From positions 1 to 64,000 of the forward strand of contig JABFSH010000009.1 of assembly GCA_013140705.1 (NCBI GenBank): a stretch of 64,000 bases of DNA, read 5' to 3'. Origin of the DNA: Methylococcaceae bacterium (GTDB taxonomy: Bacteria > Pseudomonadota > Gammaproteobacteria > Methylococcales > Methylomonadaceae). Under the pieces are notes generated by a model that saw only the letters and a program-made list of their open reading frames with translations, had not been told where the DNA came from and did not search any database. Both the position numbers and the translations under genes were made by a program. Below, one piece after another: positions 9,218 through 16,856 of the stretch (the first letter of the stretch is position 1; every line of letters begins with the position of its first letter).

Positions 9218-10249
9218 TTATTGTTGTAACAGCTGTTTAATCGGCGCCGGTAAGCCGAGATCCTGGATTTGCTCAGCTTTATACCAGACAGTTCGATTGG
9301 CTTCCATCACTTTATTTGTGGGGTTATCTGTTTTGACAACTAAAGGCGTGAAGTCAAGATGGTAGTGGGAAAATGAATGGCGTTGAGTCGTTAGGACTTG
9401 CTGATGAATGACAGGCATGTCGTGAGTATTGCACCACTGGGTAGCTGCGTCAATTTTATCAAATTCCGGTAAACTCCAAAGACCTCCCCAAATGCCGGTT
9501 GGGGGTCTTTTTTCCAGCAAGATACGGTTGTCCTCATCACGGATGATTAAAAACACAACTTGCCTATGAGGCAAAACTTTTGTGGGTTTGGGGCTGGGAA
9601 ACGCGGCAACATTTTCCGTGATTCTGGCCTGGCAATTGGCAAAGAGCGGGCAGACCGCACAGGCAGGTTTCGTGCGAGTGCAAAGGGTCGCTCCTAAATC
9701 CATGATGGCCTGGGTATAATCGGCGACGCGAGTTTTGGGGGTCAACTGAGTGCTCAACCTCCAAAGTTCATTGTTGACCTTGCTTGATCCGGGCCATCCG
9801 TCGATTGCGCTAAACCGGGATAACACCCTTTTGACATTGCCATCCAGTATGGGATGACTTTCATTAAACGCGATGCTTAATATGGCGCCTGCTGTTGAGC
9901 GTCCTATGCCCGGCAATTCAACAAGTTCGTGTAGAGTATTTGGAAAATACCCATGTGCAACTATGGCTTGAGCGGCTTTATGTAAATTGCGTGCTCTGGC
10001 GTAATAGCCTAATCCCGACCAAAAATACAATACGTCATCAAGCGCTGCATGAGCCAGGGATTCAGCATCGGGAAAGCGTTCAATAAAGCGATTGTAATAA
10101 GGTATGACCGTTGCAACTTGCGTCTGTTGGAGCATTGTTTCGGAAATCCATACACGATAGGGCGTAGTGTTTTTTTGCCAGGGCAGATCTTTGCGTCCGT
10201 GTTGATCAAACCAGGCGAGGAGTTTTTTCTGAAACTTTTCAGGGCGCAT
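9218..10249 (-). CDS. mutY: A/G-specific adenine DNA glycosylase MutY
   Basis: MutY (343 aa) removes adenine mispaired with 8-oxoguanine. It shows the helix-hairpin-helix ELPGIGRSTAGAIL, the catalytic glutamate in ETMLQQTQV, the catalytic aspartate in LDGNVKRVL, and a [4Fe-4S] motif C-x6-C-x2-C-x5-C (CTRTKPACAVCPLFANC). The C-terminal third is the Nudix-like domain that reads 8-oxoG. The gene sits between asmA (33 bp upstream) and yggX (13 bp downstream), so asmA-mutY-yggX is probably one transcript. Confidence 0.96.
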   Translation of the reverse strand: MRPEKFQKKLLAWFDQHGRKDLPWQKNTTPYRVWISETMLQQTQVATVIPYYNRFIERFPDAESLAHAALDDVLYFWSGLGYYARARNLHKAAQAIVAHGYFPNTLHELVELPGIGRSTAGAILSIAFNESHPILDGNVKRVLSRFSAIDGWPGSSKVNNELWRLSTQLTPKTRVADYTQAIMDLGATLCTRTKPACAVCPLFANCQARITENVAAFPSPKPTKVLPHRQVVFLIIRDEDNRILLEKRPPTGIWGGLWSLPEFDKIDAATQWCNTHDMPVIHQQVLTTQRHSFSHYHLDFTPLVVKTDNPTNKVMEANRTVWYKAEQIQDLGLPAPIKQLLQQ

Positions 10250-10282
10250 TGATTGCTATTTTCCGGGCAGATTGTGAGTCAA

Positions 10283-12415
10283 TTAGAACAAGCGCTTTAA
10301 AAAATCACTGGCGCCAGGTCCAATTTTCTTGTCGAGTTTGTTCATCAATTTATCGATTTTATTTTTGTTCTTGTCGATGATCTTTTCGATTTTGGCTTTG
10401 TTTTGTTCAGTTAAAATCGATGCCATATCTATAGTAAAGGTAGGGTCATCAAATGTGCCGCCCACATGCACCACGATGGGGGTATTTTGAAATTGTTTTA
10501 GTTCCGTGTCCGCTGTCTCTAGCAGTTTGGCGGTTAGTTGATAGTCCAGTTTTTCTGTGTTGAGGTTCGCCTGACCCTTGCCATTGACATGTAATTTGGA
10601 TGATTTGGCTACCAAATCATCGTTTTGGATAAGCCCCTGCTTGACGGTCGCCGTGCCGGTCAGGTCGGAAAACAGCGTTTGATCATTTTTATGATCATTG
10701 GGCATGGAAGTGCCTTCCACCAGCGATTTGCCGCTATCAATAATTTTCTGCAGATTGAAGCCCTTAATAACGCCGTTTTGACATTGAAATGTTAGTTGAC
10801 CATTTAGCGATGATTTAATGCTGTCGGTATTCTTTCCCTGTCCTTTAAGCTTGGCCGTTGCGGTGACAATGCCGCTAAATTTCGCCTTGCCCTGATAATC
10901 GGTCAGTAAGGGTTCGATCTGCACATGCTCGAAGGTTTCGTCAAGCGATAATGCAGGCTGGTTTCCTGGTGTATCAATGTTTAAATGGCCGCTATAGATG
11001 CCTTGATAAAAGTGATTGATGGATTGTTGCGTATTTATTGAGCCATCTTTCGCATTCAGTTTGAGATGAACAGCCTGCATTTTGAGATCACTGATTTTAA
11101 GGTTTTGCACGGAAAGCTCACCGTTGAAATTAAGATTTTTCAGTGTTTCGACTGGCAGGCTGGATGCAGCTATCGCGAGAGCCGAGGCGGGGCTTGATAG
11201 CGGTTTGTCCTTTTTGTCTGTTGGCGGTAAATAGCGGTCGACATCAATGGAATCAATGGCTAAATTAAAGCCAATGGCCGGTTGCAGAAAGTCTGTTATG
11301 TCGATGGACCCCTTCATTTGGCTGTTGTCAAGGCTAAGCGACAGGTTTTTCAGGGTCGCCGAATCGGCGCTTGCCTGGAGATCAGCGTTGAAGGCCAATT
11401 TTTTGAATGCGAGACCATCCTGCATAACGGGAAGTGTAATTCCCCATTCATGCAAGACCTTGGCAGGGTTAAATGAGGCGACGCTAACAGGGCCTTCGAA
11501 CAGGGCATGTTCTGAAATGTGGGTGCCATTTAGTTCGGCAGCGATTTTTAAATCACCTGATTCAACCTGTAAGCCGGAAATTTTGACAGACTGGCTGGGC
11601 AGGTCCAGTGTTAATCCCGCTTTACCGGTTGTCGTTAATGCTTTGTCTGCAAAACCGCCTTCTGTGATGGAATGAAGTTCAATCGAATTTAAGACAAAGT
11701 GATCCAGTTTTTCATTGATGATGAGCGCTGTGGTCAATTGAATGGACTCGATTAGTTTGGCTTCGTTACTGGCCACAAATGAAAGGTCGATGGCAATTGG
11801 CTCATTAATGACCAAACGCCCCGTGTCGAGATTTATGGATTTTATTACCAGTTGTTTGCCGGTTTGCTGGTTTTGCCAATTGATCTGAGCATTCTCAATG
11901 TTGATGCCGCCTATCGCAAAGGTTTTGAGTAAATCATTTTCCGTTTGTGATGCAGTGGCAGGTGTTGAACTGGACGGTGTGGTCGTTGGATCGGTTCGGA
12001 ATAAATCATCCCAGTTATTAACACCTTGGGTGTTTCTGGCCAAATTGAGGACAAGATTTTTCAGGACAATGCCACTGGTTTCAATTTTTTTTGTGAATAG
12101 CGACAACAGTTTGATTTTGATGATGCTTTCCTCCAAAGAAGCAAAGGGTTTTTCATCAAAGCCTGGCGCGTTACTGAATACGATTCGGCCTGTTGAAATA
12201 CCAAGCCATGGAAAAAATGAGAATTTTAATACGCCTTGTAAATCCAGATTACGTCCGGTTTGTTCTTTCACAACCTCCGCTATTTGCGGTTTGAAGTCAT
12301 TAGGATTAAAGAAATAGGGCAATGTGATGATGGCAACTATCAGCAGCGTCATCGCCAGTGCAATGATGGATACAATGCGTTTAATGGGTATTCTCACAAG
12401 ATTCTCCCTGTGCAA
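10283..12415 (-). CDS. asmA: AsmA family envelope protein
   Basis: A 710-aa AsmA-like protein. One N-terminal transmembrane helix (about residues 12-32) is followed by the AsmA domain (NPNDFKPQIAEVVKEQTGRNL, LQGVLKFSFFPWLGI) and a long beta-strand-rich periplasmic region, ending in the C-terminal AsmA block and a lysine-rich tail. AsmA-like proteins are bridge-like lipid-transfer proteins that affect phospholipid and LPS distribution between membranes. It precedes mutY by 33 bp. Family assignment is firm; its exact lipid role is inferred. Confidence 0.9.
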   Translation of the reverse strand: MHRENLVRIPIKRIVSIIALAMTLLIVAIITLPYFFNPNDFKPQIAEVVKEQTGRNLDLQGVLKFSFFPWLGISTGRIVFSNAPGFDEKPFASLEESIIKIKLLSLFTKKIETSGIVLKNLVLNLARNTQGVNNWDDLFRTDPTTTPSSSTPATASQTENDLLKTFAIGGINIENAQINWQNQQTGKQLVIKSINLDTGRLVINEPIAIDLSFVASNEAKLIESIQLTTALIINEKLDHFVLNSIELHSITEGGFADKALTTTGKAGLTLDLPSQSVKISGLQVESGDLKIAAELNGTHISEHALFEGPVSVASFNPAKVLHEWGITLPVMQDGLAFKKLAFNADLQASADSATLKNLSLSLDNSQMKGSIDITDFLQPAIGFNLAIDSIDVDRYLPPTDKKDKPLSSPASALAIAASSLPVETLKNLNFNGELSVQNLKISDLKMQAVHLKLNAKDGSINTQQSINHFYQGIYSGHLNIDTPGNQPALSLDETFEHVQIEPLLTDYQGKAKFSGIVTATAKLKGQGKNTDSIKSSLNGQLTFQCQNGVIKGFNLQKIIDSGKSLVEGTSMPNDHKNDQTLFSDLTGTATVKQGLIQNDDLVAKSSKLHVNGKGQANLNTEKLDYQLTAKLLETADTELKQFQNTPIVVHVGGTFDDPTFTIDMASILTEQNKAKIEKIIDKNKNKIDKLMNKLDKKIGPGASDFLKRLF

Positions 12416-12598
12416 TGATTGAGTTCGTGATGATCGGATGAAGTATTTCGATTGTCAAATCAAGATTGTATGAAAGGTTATCAAGAAATATCGTTAACGC
12501 CATCATCAAAATTATCAATACAATAGGCTTGCTGAACTGGTCTGCTACCAGAACAGTTGAAAAAAGCGTGTATAACTAAAATTGAAGGGGCTGAGACG

Positions 12599-12898
12599 AT
12601 GTTGTATTTAGCAAAATTTGCCGGAATTGCTGTACTGGTATGGTTTTATTTAACAGCAAAAGATAAGGGTGAGTCGGGCGTTCAGTGGGCCATTATAGGA
12701 CTTATTGGTTATTGGGTGACATGGTGGCTCGTGAAACTGACCGTGCTCTCCGCATTAGTGGGGATGGTATCCAAAACCGTGACAATGGTTTTTCTGGTTA
12801 CACAAATTCCGGCGTTCTGTGCTATCGCTGCGGCGGTAGTGATCAGAAAAAAATTGCTGACCGATGCTGCAGGGAAAAAACTCACGAGCGAACAATAA
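12599..12898 (+). CDS. Small membrane protein of unknown function
   Basis: A 99-aa protein with a strongly hydrophobic body: about three transmembrane stretches (near residues 2-18, 28-50 and 58-80), then a charged tail ending KKLTSEQ. The ATG at 12599 is preferred over an in-frame TTG at 12557 because AAGGGG lies about 8 nt upstream of the ATG. No catalytic motif is visible and I do not recognise the family. It is convergent with the peroxiredoxin gene, whose terminator lies between them. Confidence 0.7.
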   Translation: MLYLAKFAGIAVLVWFYLTAKDKGESGVQWAIIGLIGYWVTWWLVKLTVLSALVGMVSKTVTMVFLVTQIPAFCAIAAAVVIRKKLLTDAAGKKLTSEQ

Positions 12899-12905
12899 CG
12901 AGCAT

Positions 12906-12944
12906 ATATAAAAAAGGCGCATTGTCTGCGGAACAATGCGCCTT
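12906..12944 (-). terminator. Rho-independent terminator of the peroxiredoxin gene
   Basis: A 12-bp perfect stem (12914-12925 with 12933-12944, core GGCGCATTGT) and 7-nt loop. Read on the minus strand it is followed by a T-tract (A-run 12908-12915 on the plus strand). It lies 20 bp past the peroxiredoxin stop codon. On the plus strand it lacks a T-tract, so it mainly serves the minus-strand gene. Confidence 0.85.
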
Positions 12945-12963
12945 GGAACCGAATCAATCGAAA

Positions 12964-13569
12964 TTATAATTTTTCGGCGTTTTTGTCCAGGTATTCAGCC
13001 ACACCTGCAGGGCTTGCATTCATGCCGGCATCACCTTTATTCCATCCGGCCGGGCAAACTTCGCCATGCTCTTCATGGAATTGTAATGCATCAATGATGC
13101 GAATTAATTCGTCCATGTTTCGGCCCAATGGCAGATCGTTGACAACCTGGTGGCGAACCAGACCACTACGATCAATCAGGAAAGTGCCGCGAAAGGCCAC
13201 CGCTGGTGCGGCCGCTTCAACATCGTAATCCTTGCAGATTGAGTGGGAAAGATCCGCTGCCATTGTATAGCGGACAGGGCCAATTCCACCTTTATTAACG
13301 GGTGTATTGCGCCATGCATTGTGGGTGAAGTGAGAGTCTATAGAGACGGCCACTACTTCAACGTTACGTTTTTTAAATTCCTCTATACGGTGATCCAATG
13401 CAATTAATTCGCTCGGGCAAACAAATGTGAAATCTAGCGGATAGAAAAATACAACTGCATATTTACCCTTGGTGGCATCTGAAAAGCTGAATGAATCAAC
13501 TATTTGGCCATCGCCTAATACAGCAGGAACTGTGAAATCGGGTGCTTGTTTACCGACTAGTACGCTCAT
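12964..13569 (-). CDS. 2-Cys peroxiredoxin (AhpC/Prx1 type)
   Basis: A 201-aa cytoplasmic peroxiredoxin that reduces H2O2 and organic peroxides. The peroxidatic cysteine is in FYPLDFTFVCPSE (about residue 50) and the resolving cysteine in EVCPAGW (about residue 171), the typical 2-Cys arrangement; the conserved arginine lies near DLPLGRN. The sequence is of the eukaryotic-like Prx1 group (GGIGP loop, C-terminal tail ending YLDKNAEKL). A GGAG site lies 7 nt upstream of the start, and a strong terminator follows, so it is probably monocistronic. The likely reductant is thioredoxin, but no partner gene is adjacent. Confidence 0.95.
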   Translation of the reverse strand: MSVLVGKQAPDFTVPAVLGDGQIVDSFSFSDATKGKYAVVFFYPLDFTFVCPSELIALDHRIEEFKKRNVEVVAVSIDSHFTHNAWRNTPVNKGGIGPVRYTMAADLSHSICKDYDVEAAAPAVAFRGTFLIDRSGLVRHQVVNDLPLGRNMDELIRIIDALQFHEEHGEVCPAGWNKGDAGMNASPAGVAEYLDKNAEKL

Positions 13570-13722
13570 CGATTATCTCCAAAAATATAGAAAAAGCAAA
13601 AGTTTATAGAGTTAGTATCGGCCACAGACAGATCGTGGATTGGCTGTATTCTACACTAAATGGGTAGGAAACTGTCCATTGCAGTTTTTTTTACTTGCTT
13701 TTCTTCAAACTTCAGCGATAAT

Positions 13723-13742
13723 TTGTAATCGTAGGATTACAA
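13723..13742. promoter_or_regulatory. Inverted repeat upstream of the AP2-like gene
   Basis: TTGTAATC (13723-13730) and GATTACAA (13735-13742) form a perfect 8-bp inverted repeat with a 4-bp spacer, in AT-rich DNA about 100 bp before the AP2-like gene and 150 bp before the divergent peroxiredoxin gene. It has the size of an operator for a dimeric regulator. Which gene it serves is unknown. Confidence 0.35.
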
Positions 13743-13838
13743 TAATAATTATAAATTCGTTTTTCAAGGTCTAGTTGTGTTTTGGCAGCATACCCTTGCT
13801 GTTAAATGAATAATTGAATCGTTTGGGGGAAGCAATCC

Positions 13839-14357
13839 ATGGCAAAAAACAAACATATTACAGAGCCCGATGTTTTCGGATTCCAGGTACGAATTGTGAG
13901 GCGCGGCAAAGAAAGTAGTCGTTATTTTTCGCATAAATTGTGGGGTAACAAAGGTAAATCTTTGCAGGCTGCAATTACCTGGCGTGATCAGATGTTGGTC
14001 GTTCTGAAAGGGAGTAGGACGCGTTTTCTGAAACCGCCAAAAAATAAAACGACTACCGGTATCACAGGTGTTTCCAGGACCATTAAATATGATCATCGTA
14101 AAGACAAGAGCTATTTGTGCTATACGGTGTTTTGGGTCAGTAGAGGTAAATCAAGAAATAAAACTTTCCAGGTCGGCAATATTGAAAAAGTAACCGCCGA
14201 TGATGAATTACATGCCTTTAGGACAGCAAGACTGTTCAGAAGCTGTTATGAATATGCGATTGATAACGACATTGAGTTTAACGATGTCAAGTTTACTGGC
14301 TGGAAGAAAGCCAGACTGTATGATCAAGAGAATCTTCGAGCAGTATCCACACATTGA
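13839..14357 (+). CDS. AP2-like DNA-binding domain protein
   Basis: A 172-aa basic protein. The segment GITGVSRTIKYD...YTVFWVSRGKSRNKTFQVG...AFRTARLFRSCYEYA resembles the three-strand plus helix AP2/integrase-type fold: G-[IV]-x-GV, then x-W-x-V, then K-x-F-x-V, then A-x-x-A. The N-terminal half (FQVRIVRRGKESSRYFSHKLWGN...SLQAAITWRDQML) follows the same pattern, so the protein looks like two tandem copies, a layout seen in phage-related and bacterial AP2 proteins. No nuclease or recombinase catalytic motif is visible, so it may be a stand-alone DNA-binding protein. The family call is by eye and moderate; it stands alone. Confidence 0.6.
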   Translation: MAKNKHITEPDVFGFQVRIVRRGKESSRYFSHKLWGNKGKSLQAAITWRDQMLVVLKGSRTRFLKPPKNKTTTGITGVSRTIKYDHRKDKSYLCYTVFWVSRGKSRNKTFQVGNIEKVTADDELHAFRTARLFRSCYEYAIDNDIEFNDVKFTGWKKARLYDQENLRAVSTH

Positions 14358-14385
14358 ACGGCTTTCTGCGATGTTACTATAGTCT

Positions 14386-14598
14386 TCATTTGATCGTGCC
14401 GGAGCATAGGTATAAGGGTTTGAGTTTAACCGGTTGAACAACACTTTGTTCAACCGGTTGAGAAACCGGCAAAAAACCTGTTAATTGCCATTCGGCAGGG
14501 CGAACGGTAAGTCTGCAAGGTTTATCACTTTTTTCGTTCACGGAGAGTCTGTCGCACCACATAGTAGCTTTTTTCAAGTACCTGGGGTTGTTCAGCAT
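14386..14598 (-). CDS. Small protein translationally coupled to exbD
   Basis: A 70-aa protein whose ATG overlaps the exbD stop in a TAATG junction, the usual sign of translational coupling; that is the main reason I accept it. It has a basic, tryptophan- and cysteine-containing N-terminal half (MWCDRLSV..., RLTVRPAEWQLTG) and a low-complexity QPVEQSVVQPVK stretch encoded by a perfect DNA palindrome. No signal peptide or transmembrane helix is evident. I do not recognise the family; its position suggests a role with the TonB-ExbBD system. It could also be a chance frame beyond exbD. Confidence 0.5.
   Translation of the reverse strand: MLNNPRYLKKATMWCDRLSVNEKSDKPCRLTVRPAEWQLTGFLPVSQPVEQSVVQPVKLKPLYLCSGTIK
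14428..14459. repeat. Perfect 14-bp inverted repeat
   Basis: AACCGGTTGAACAA at 14428-14441 and its exact complement at 14446-14459 are separated by four bases. It lies inside the 3' part of the small frame after exbD. There is no following T-tract on either strand, so it is not a classic terminator, though as RNA it would form a very stable stem that could protect the 3' end of the exbBD message. Confidence 0.7.
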
Positions 14599-15008
14599 TA
14601 TTTTTCCACCGTTACAAACGCTAATTTTGCTATCCCCGCGTGCTGAACGGCTGCCATCACCTCCGCGACTTTTGCATAAGTCACGCTTTGATCAGCATAC
14701 AGATGAACACCAATCTCAGGATTTGTTGCCAATTTGGTTTTTAAAGTAGTCTCAAGCGTAACCAGATCAACTATTGGAGTTTTGTTAATGCTAATTGCGC
14801 CTTGCGCGTCGATACTGATTTGCAAGGGCTGTTCATTGATATCAGCGGTTGTTTCAGCGGTTTTCGGTAAGGTAACGTGAACCGACTGCGTAAGAAGTGG
14901 TGCGGTCACTAATAAAATAATTACCAGAACCAGCATGACATCAACGAGTGGCGTGACGTTTATCTCGCTTATCGAGTCCTGATCTTCCGAATGTGGTTTA
15001 AAAGCCAT
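14598..15008 (-). CDS. exbD: Biopolymer transport protein ExbD
   Basis: A 136-aa ExbD/TolR-family protein: a short cytoplasmic N-terminus, one transmembrane helix with the essential aspartate in TPLVDVMLVLVIILLV (about residue 25), and a periplasmic domain. With ExbB it uses the proton gradient to energise TonB. The motif ISEINVTPLVDVMLV is characteristic. It begins two bases after exbB and overlaps the next small frame. Distinguished from TolR by the nearby tonB and absence of tol genes. Confidence 0.93.
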   Translation of the reverse strand: MAFKPHSEDQDSISEINVTPLVDVMLVLVIILLVTAPLLTQSVHVTLPKTAETTADINEQPLQISIDAQGAISINKTPIVDLVTLETTLKTKLATNPEIGVHLYADQSVTYAKVAEVMAAVQHAGIAKLAFVTVEK

Positions 15009-15010
15009 GC

Positions 15011-15676
15011 TTATTCCTTATTGTCGTTATTCTGATCTAATGCCACATGCATAAAGCTGGCAACAAAGTTTTCCAGGCCACTGCGCTGCTGTTTTGCACT
15101 CCGTAAAAAGAAATTATAAGCGAGTACCGCTGGAACGGCTACTGCAATGCCCACGGCGGTGGCAATCAATGCGTCGCCGATGGGGCCGGCAACAACATCC
15201 AGGCTGGAGGAGCCACTTTCCGTAATTTCATGCATCGCGTGCATAATGCCTAAAACGGTACCAAATAAACCTACAAACGGAGCTGTACTTCCAATGCTGG
15301 CCATAACAACCAAACCGCTTTCCATGGAATGCTGTTCCTTTTGCATTTGTACGTACAGCGCATGCTCCAATAAATCAGTTGGTTCCCCACGATATTTCAG
15401 ACTGTATTTAACCGGTTGCTGACTTTCATTTATCCACGAAAATCCTTGATTGGCAATTCTTGCCTGCGGACCTCGGGCGATTGATTCTGGAAGTTCCTTG
15501 GCTTCGGTCAAGTTGGAGGCGTCCCAAAAGGCTTTGTCAAACTGCCTGTTATAGTAACTGTTTTTGCCAAATTGCCAGATTTTAAAAAGAATCAGGGTCC
15601 AGGTCAGTACCGAAAATAGGACCAAAGTATATAAAGTGCCGTCGATAATGATCTCGGGGCTAATTTGATAGGGCAT
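15011..15676 (-). CDS. exbB: Proton channel ExbB (MotA/TolQ/ExbB family)
   Basis: A 221-aa inner-membrane protein with three transmembrane helices: near residues 13-33, 120-140 (ASIGSTAPFVGLFGTVLGIMHAM) and 160-185 (IGDALIATAVGIAVAVPAVLAYN). These are the MotA_ExbB domain helices lining the proton channel. A large cytoplasmic loop separates helices 1 and 2. It forms a pentamer around ExbD. AGGAGAG precedes the start, and a Fur-box-like site lies about 24 bp upstream, so iron repression is likely. Confidence 0.93.
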   Translation of the reverse strand: MPYQISPEIIIDGTLYTLVLFSVLTWTLILFKIWQFGKNSYYNRQFDKAFWDASNLTEAKELPESIARGPQARIANQGFSWINESQQPVKYSLKYRGEPTDLLEHALYVQMQKEQHSMESGLVVMASIGSTAPFVGLFGTVLGIMHAMHEITESGSSSLDVVAGPIGDALIATAVGIAVAVPAVLAYNFFLRSAKQQRSGLENFVASFMHVALDQNNDNKE

Positions 15677-15697
15677 TACCCTCTCCTGTAATGTTAG

Positions 15698-15712
15698 AAA
15701 TAATGATTATGG
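15698..15712. promoter_or_regulatory. Fur-box-like operator before exbB
   Basis: ATAATGATTAT (15700-15710) is a perfect 5-1-5 palindrome that equals the core of the Fur 7-1-7 consensus TGATAATnATTATCA. It lies between tonB and exbB, just upstream of the exbB ribosome-binding site. TonB/ExbBD systems are commonly repressed by Fur with iron, so a Fur site here is expected. The outer bases match less well. Confidence 0.6.
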
Positions 15713-15798
15713 TTAACGCGTGCTAAATAGTGAGCGACATATGAAGACTCTTTATTTTTCACCTGCGTGGACTTAGTAATTAGTTCGGCATTCTGAAT

Positions 15799-16593
15799 TT
15801 ATTGAGTTAATTTAAACTGTAGCGTTTGAATAGCACGCTGCTCGACTGCTACCCCGTTTACTATTTTTTCTTTGAACTTCCATTTTTTTAGAGCTTTTAG
15901 GGCCTCATAGTCAAAAATTTCAGCAGGCTCTGCAGCAACAACTGCAGCATCCGTTACAGTACCCGATGTAGAAATGGTAAATTCAATTTTAACCCAGCCT
16001 TCAATATGCCGGTTGACTGCTCGACTGGGATATTTGGGTTGAACACGAATCAAAGGCACAACACCGGAAACTACAGTCTTTGCATTGGTTCGTTCCGTGC
16101 TGGCCTTATTTACTGCTGTGGTCACAGGCTTTGCTTCGGAAGTTGAGGGTTTAACCGGTAAATCAGAAGGCAAGGATGAAGGCATTTCTTCGCTAACAGG
16201 TTCCGGTTTTGGTAGTTCTACAACTTTTTTAATCACTGGTATTTTTTTCTTCGCTACTTTCTTTACCGGCGGTTTTTGGGGCGGAATTGGTTTCGGCGGG
16301 GGCGGAAGCGGAGGAGAGGGATTTTCGGTATGCGAGGCAAGCAGAGCCACCTCCATTACTTTCAATGGCTTAATTTCGGTCGGCGGTTCTGTCGGTTTAA
16401 GTAGCCAAAGCCCCAGCCATAAATGCAATAACATCACTAAAATTAGCAATAACACGGCCATGGAGCGTGGCCGCTCTTCTCTCGTTAATATTTCAAACAA
16501 AGTTGGGTTATTTTGTTGCAATGGCATTGCAACACCACCCAAAGGTGTTACCCCCCTTTGGGGATCGACGAATAAAGACATAAAGAATGTCAT
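15799..16593 (-). CDS. tonB: Energy transducer TonB
   Basis: TonB (up to 264 aa) spans the periplasm and passes energy from ExbBD to outer-membrane receptors. It has one N-terminal transmembrane helix (MAVLLLILVMLLHLWLGLWL), a proline-rich PPLPPPPKPIPPQKPP linker with a lysine-rich stretch, and a C-terminal TonB_C domain (YPSRAVNRHIEGWVKIEFTI, ...FDYEALKALKKWKF). Start is uncertain: ATG at 16593 has its SD too close, ATG at 16581 has AAGGA about 11 nt upstream, and ATG at 16527 lies inside a perfect palindrome after GGTGGTG. The helix lies downstream of all three, so function does not depend on the choice. exbB follows after 122 bp. Confidence 0.92.
   Translation of the reverse strand: MTFFMSLFVDPQRGVTPLGGVAMPLQQNNPTLFEILTREERPRSMAVLLLILVMLLHLWLGLWLLKPTEPPTEIKPLKVMEVALLASHTENPSPPLPPPPKPIPPQKPPVKKVAKKKIPVIKKVVELPKPEPVSEEMPSSLPSDLPVKPSTSEAKPVTTAVNKASTERTNAKTVVSGVVPLIRVQPKYPSRAVNRHIEGWVKIEFTISTSGTVTDAAVVAAEPAEIFDYEALKALKKWKFKEKIVNGVAVEQRAIQTLQFKLTQ
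16514..16534. repeat. Perfect 21-bp palindrome at the tonB 5' end
   Basis: TGTTGCAATG-G-CATTGCAACA is a 10-1-10 palindrome covering the third possible tonB start (16527). Next to it are AACACC/GGTGTT (16531-16550) and CCCC/GGGG inverted repeats, so the first ~70 bases of tonB are dense in secondary structure. It may be an operator or a leader hairpin. Confidence 0.6.
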
Positions 16594-16722
16594 CCTTTGT
16601 TAACTTCAACTGTGCGTTTAACGCTATGAAACAGGATTCGAACGCGCCGGATGGGACTGAGTGTTTTCAAATAGGTACCTTACGTTCATGAAAATGCAAA
16701 GCCAATTGTAACCGCATCACAT

Positions 16723-16758
16723 CTTATACTCAGCATGATTGCCCTTGCTGGGTATAAG
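16723..16758. repeat. Inverted repeat between apaH and tonB
   Basis: CTTATACTCAGCA (16723-16735) pairs with TGCTGGGTATAAG (16746-16758), 12 of 13 plus one G-T, around a 10-nt loop. The gap 16594-16856 holds no gene. The stem lacks a T-tract, so it may be an operator or a small palindromic repeat rather than a terminator. Confidence 0.4.
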
Positions 16759-16856
16759 ACGAGGACTGCATAACAGTTTGAACGCCGCCATAGGGAAGTT
16801 AATTTTTCATCTAATCCTTTGTCATGTACTCGCCCGGCTTCTAAAAGCCATCCCCT

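Noticed and set aside
13764-14096. 110-aa frame antisense to the AP2-like gene
   Set aside because: Overlaps a better-supported gene and has no recognisable sequence.
16085-16603. 172-aa glycine-rich frame antisense to tonB
   Set aside because: It is the mirror of the proline-rich TonB linker; the TonB frame has a full domain structure.
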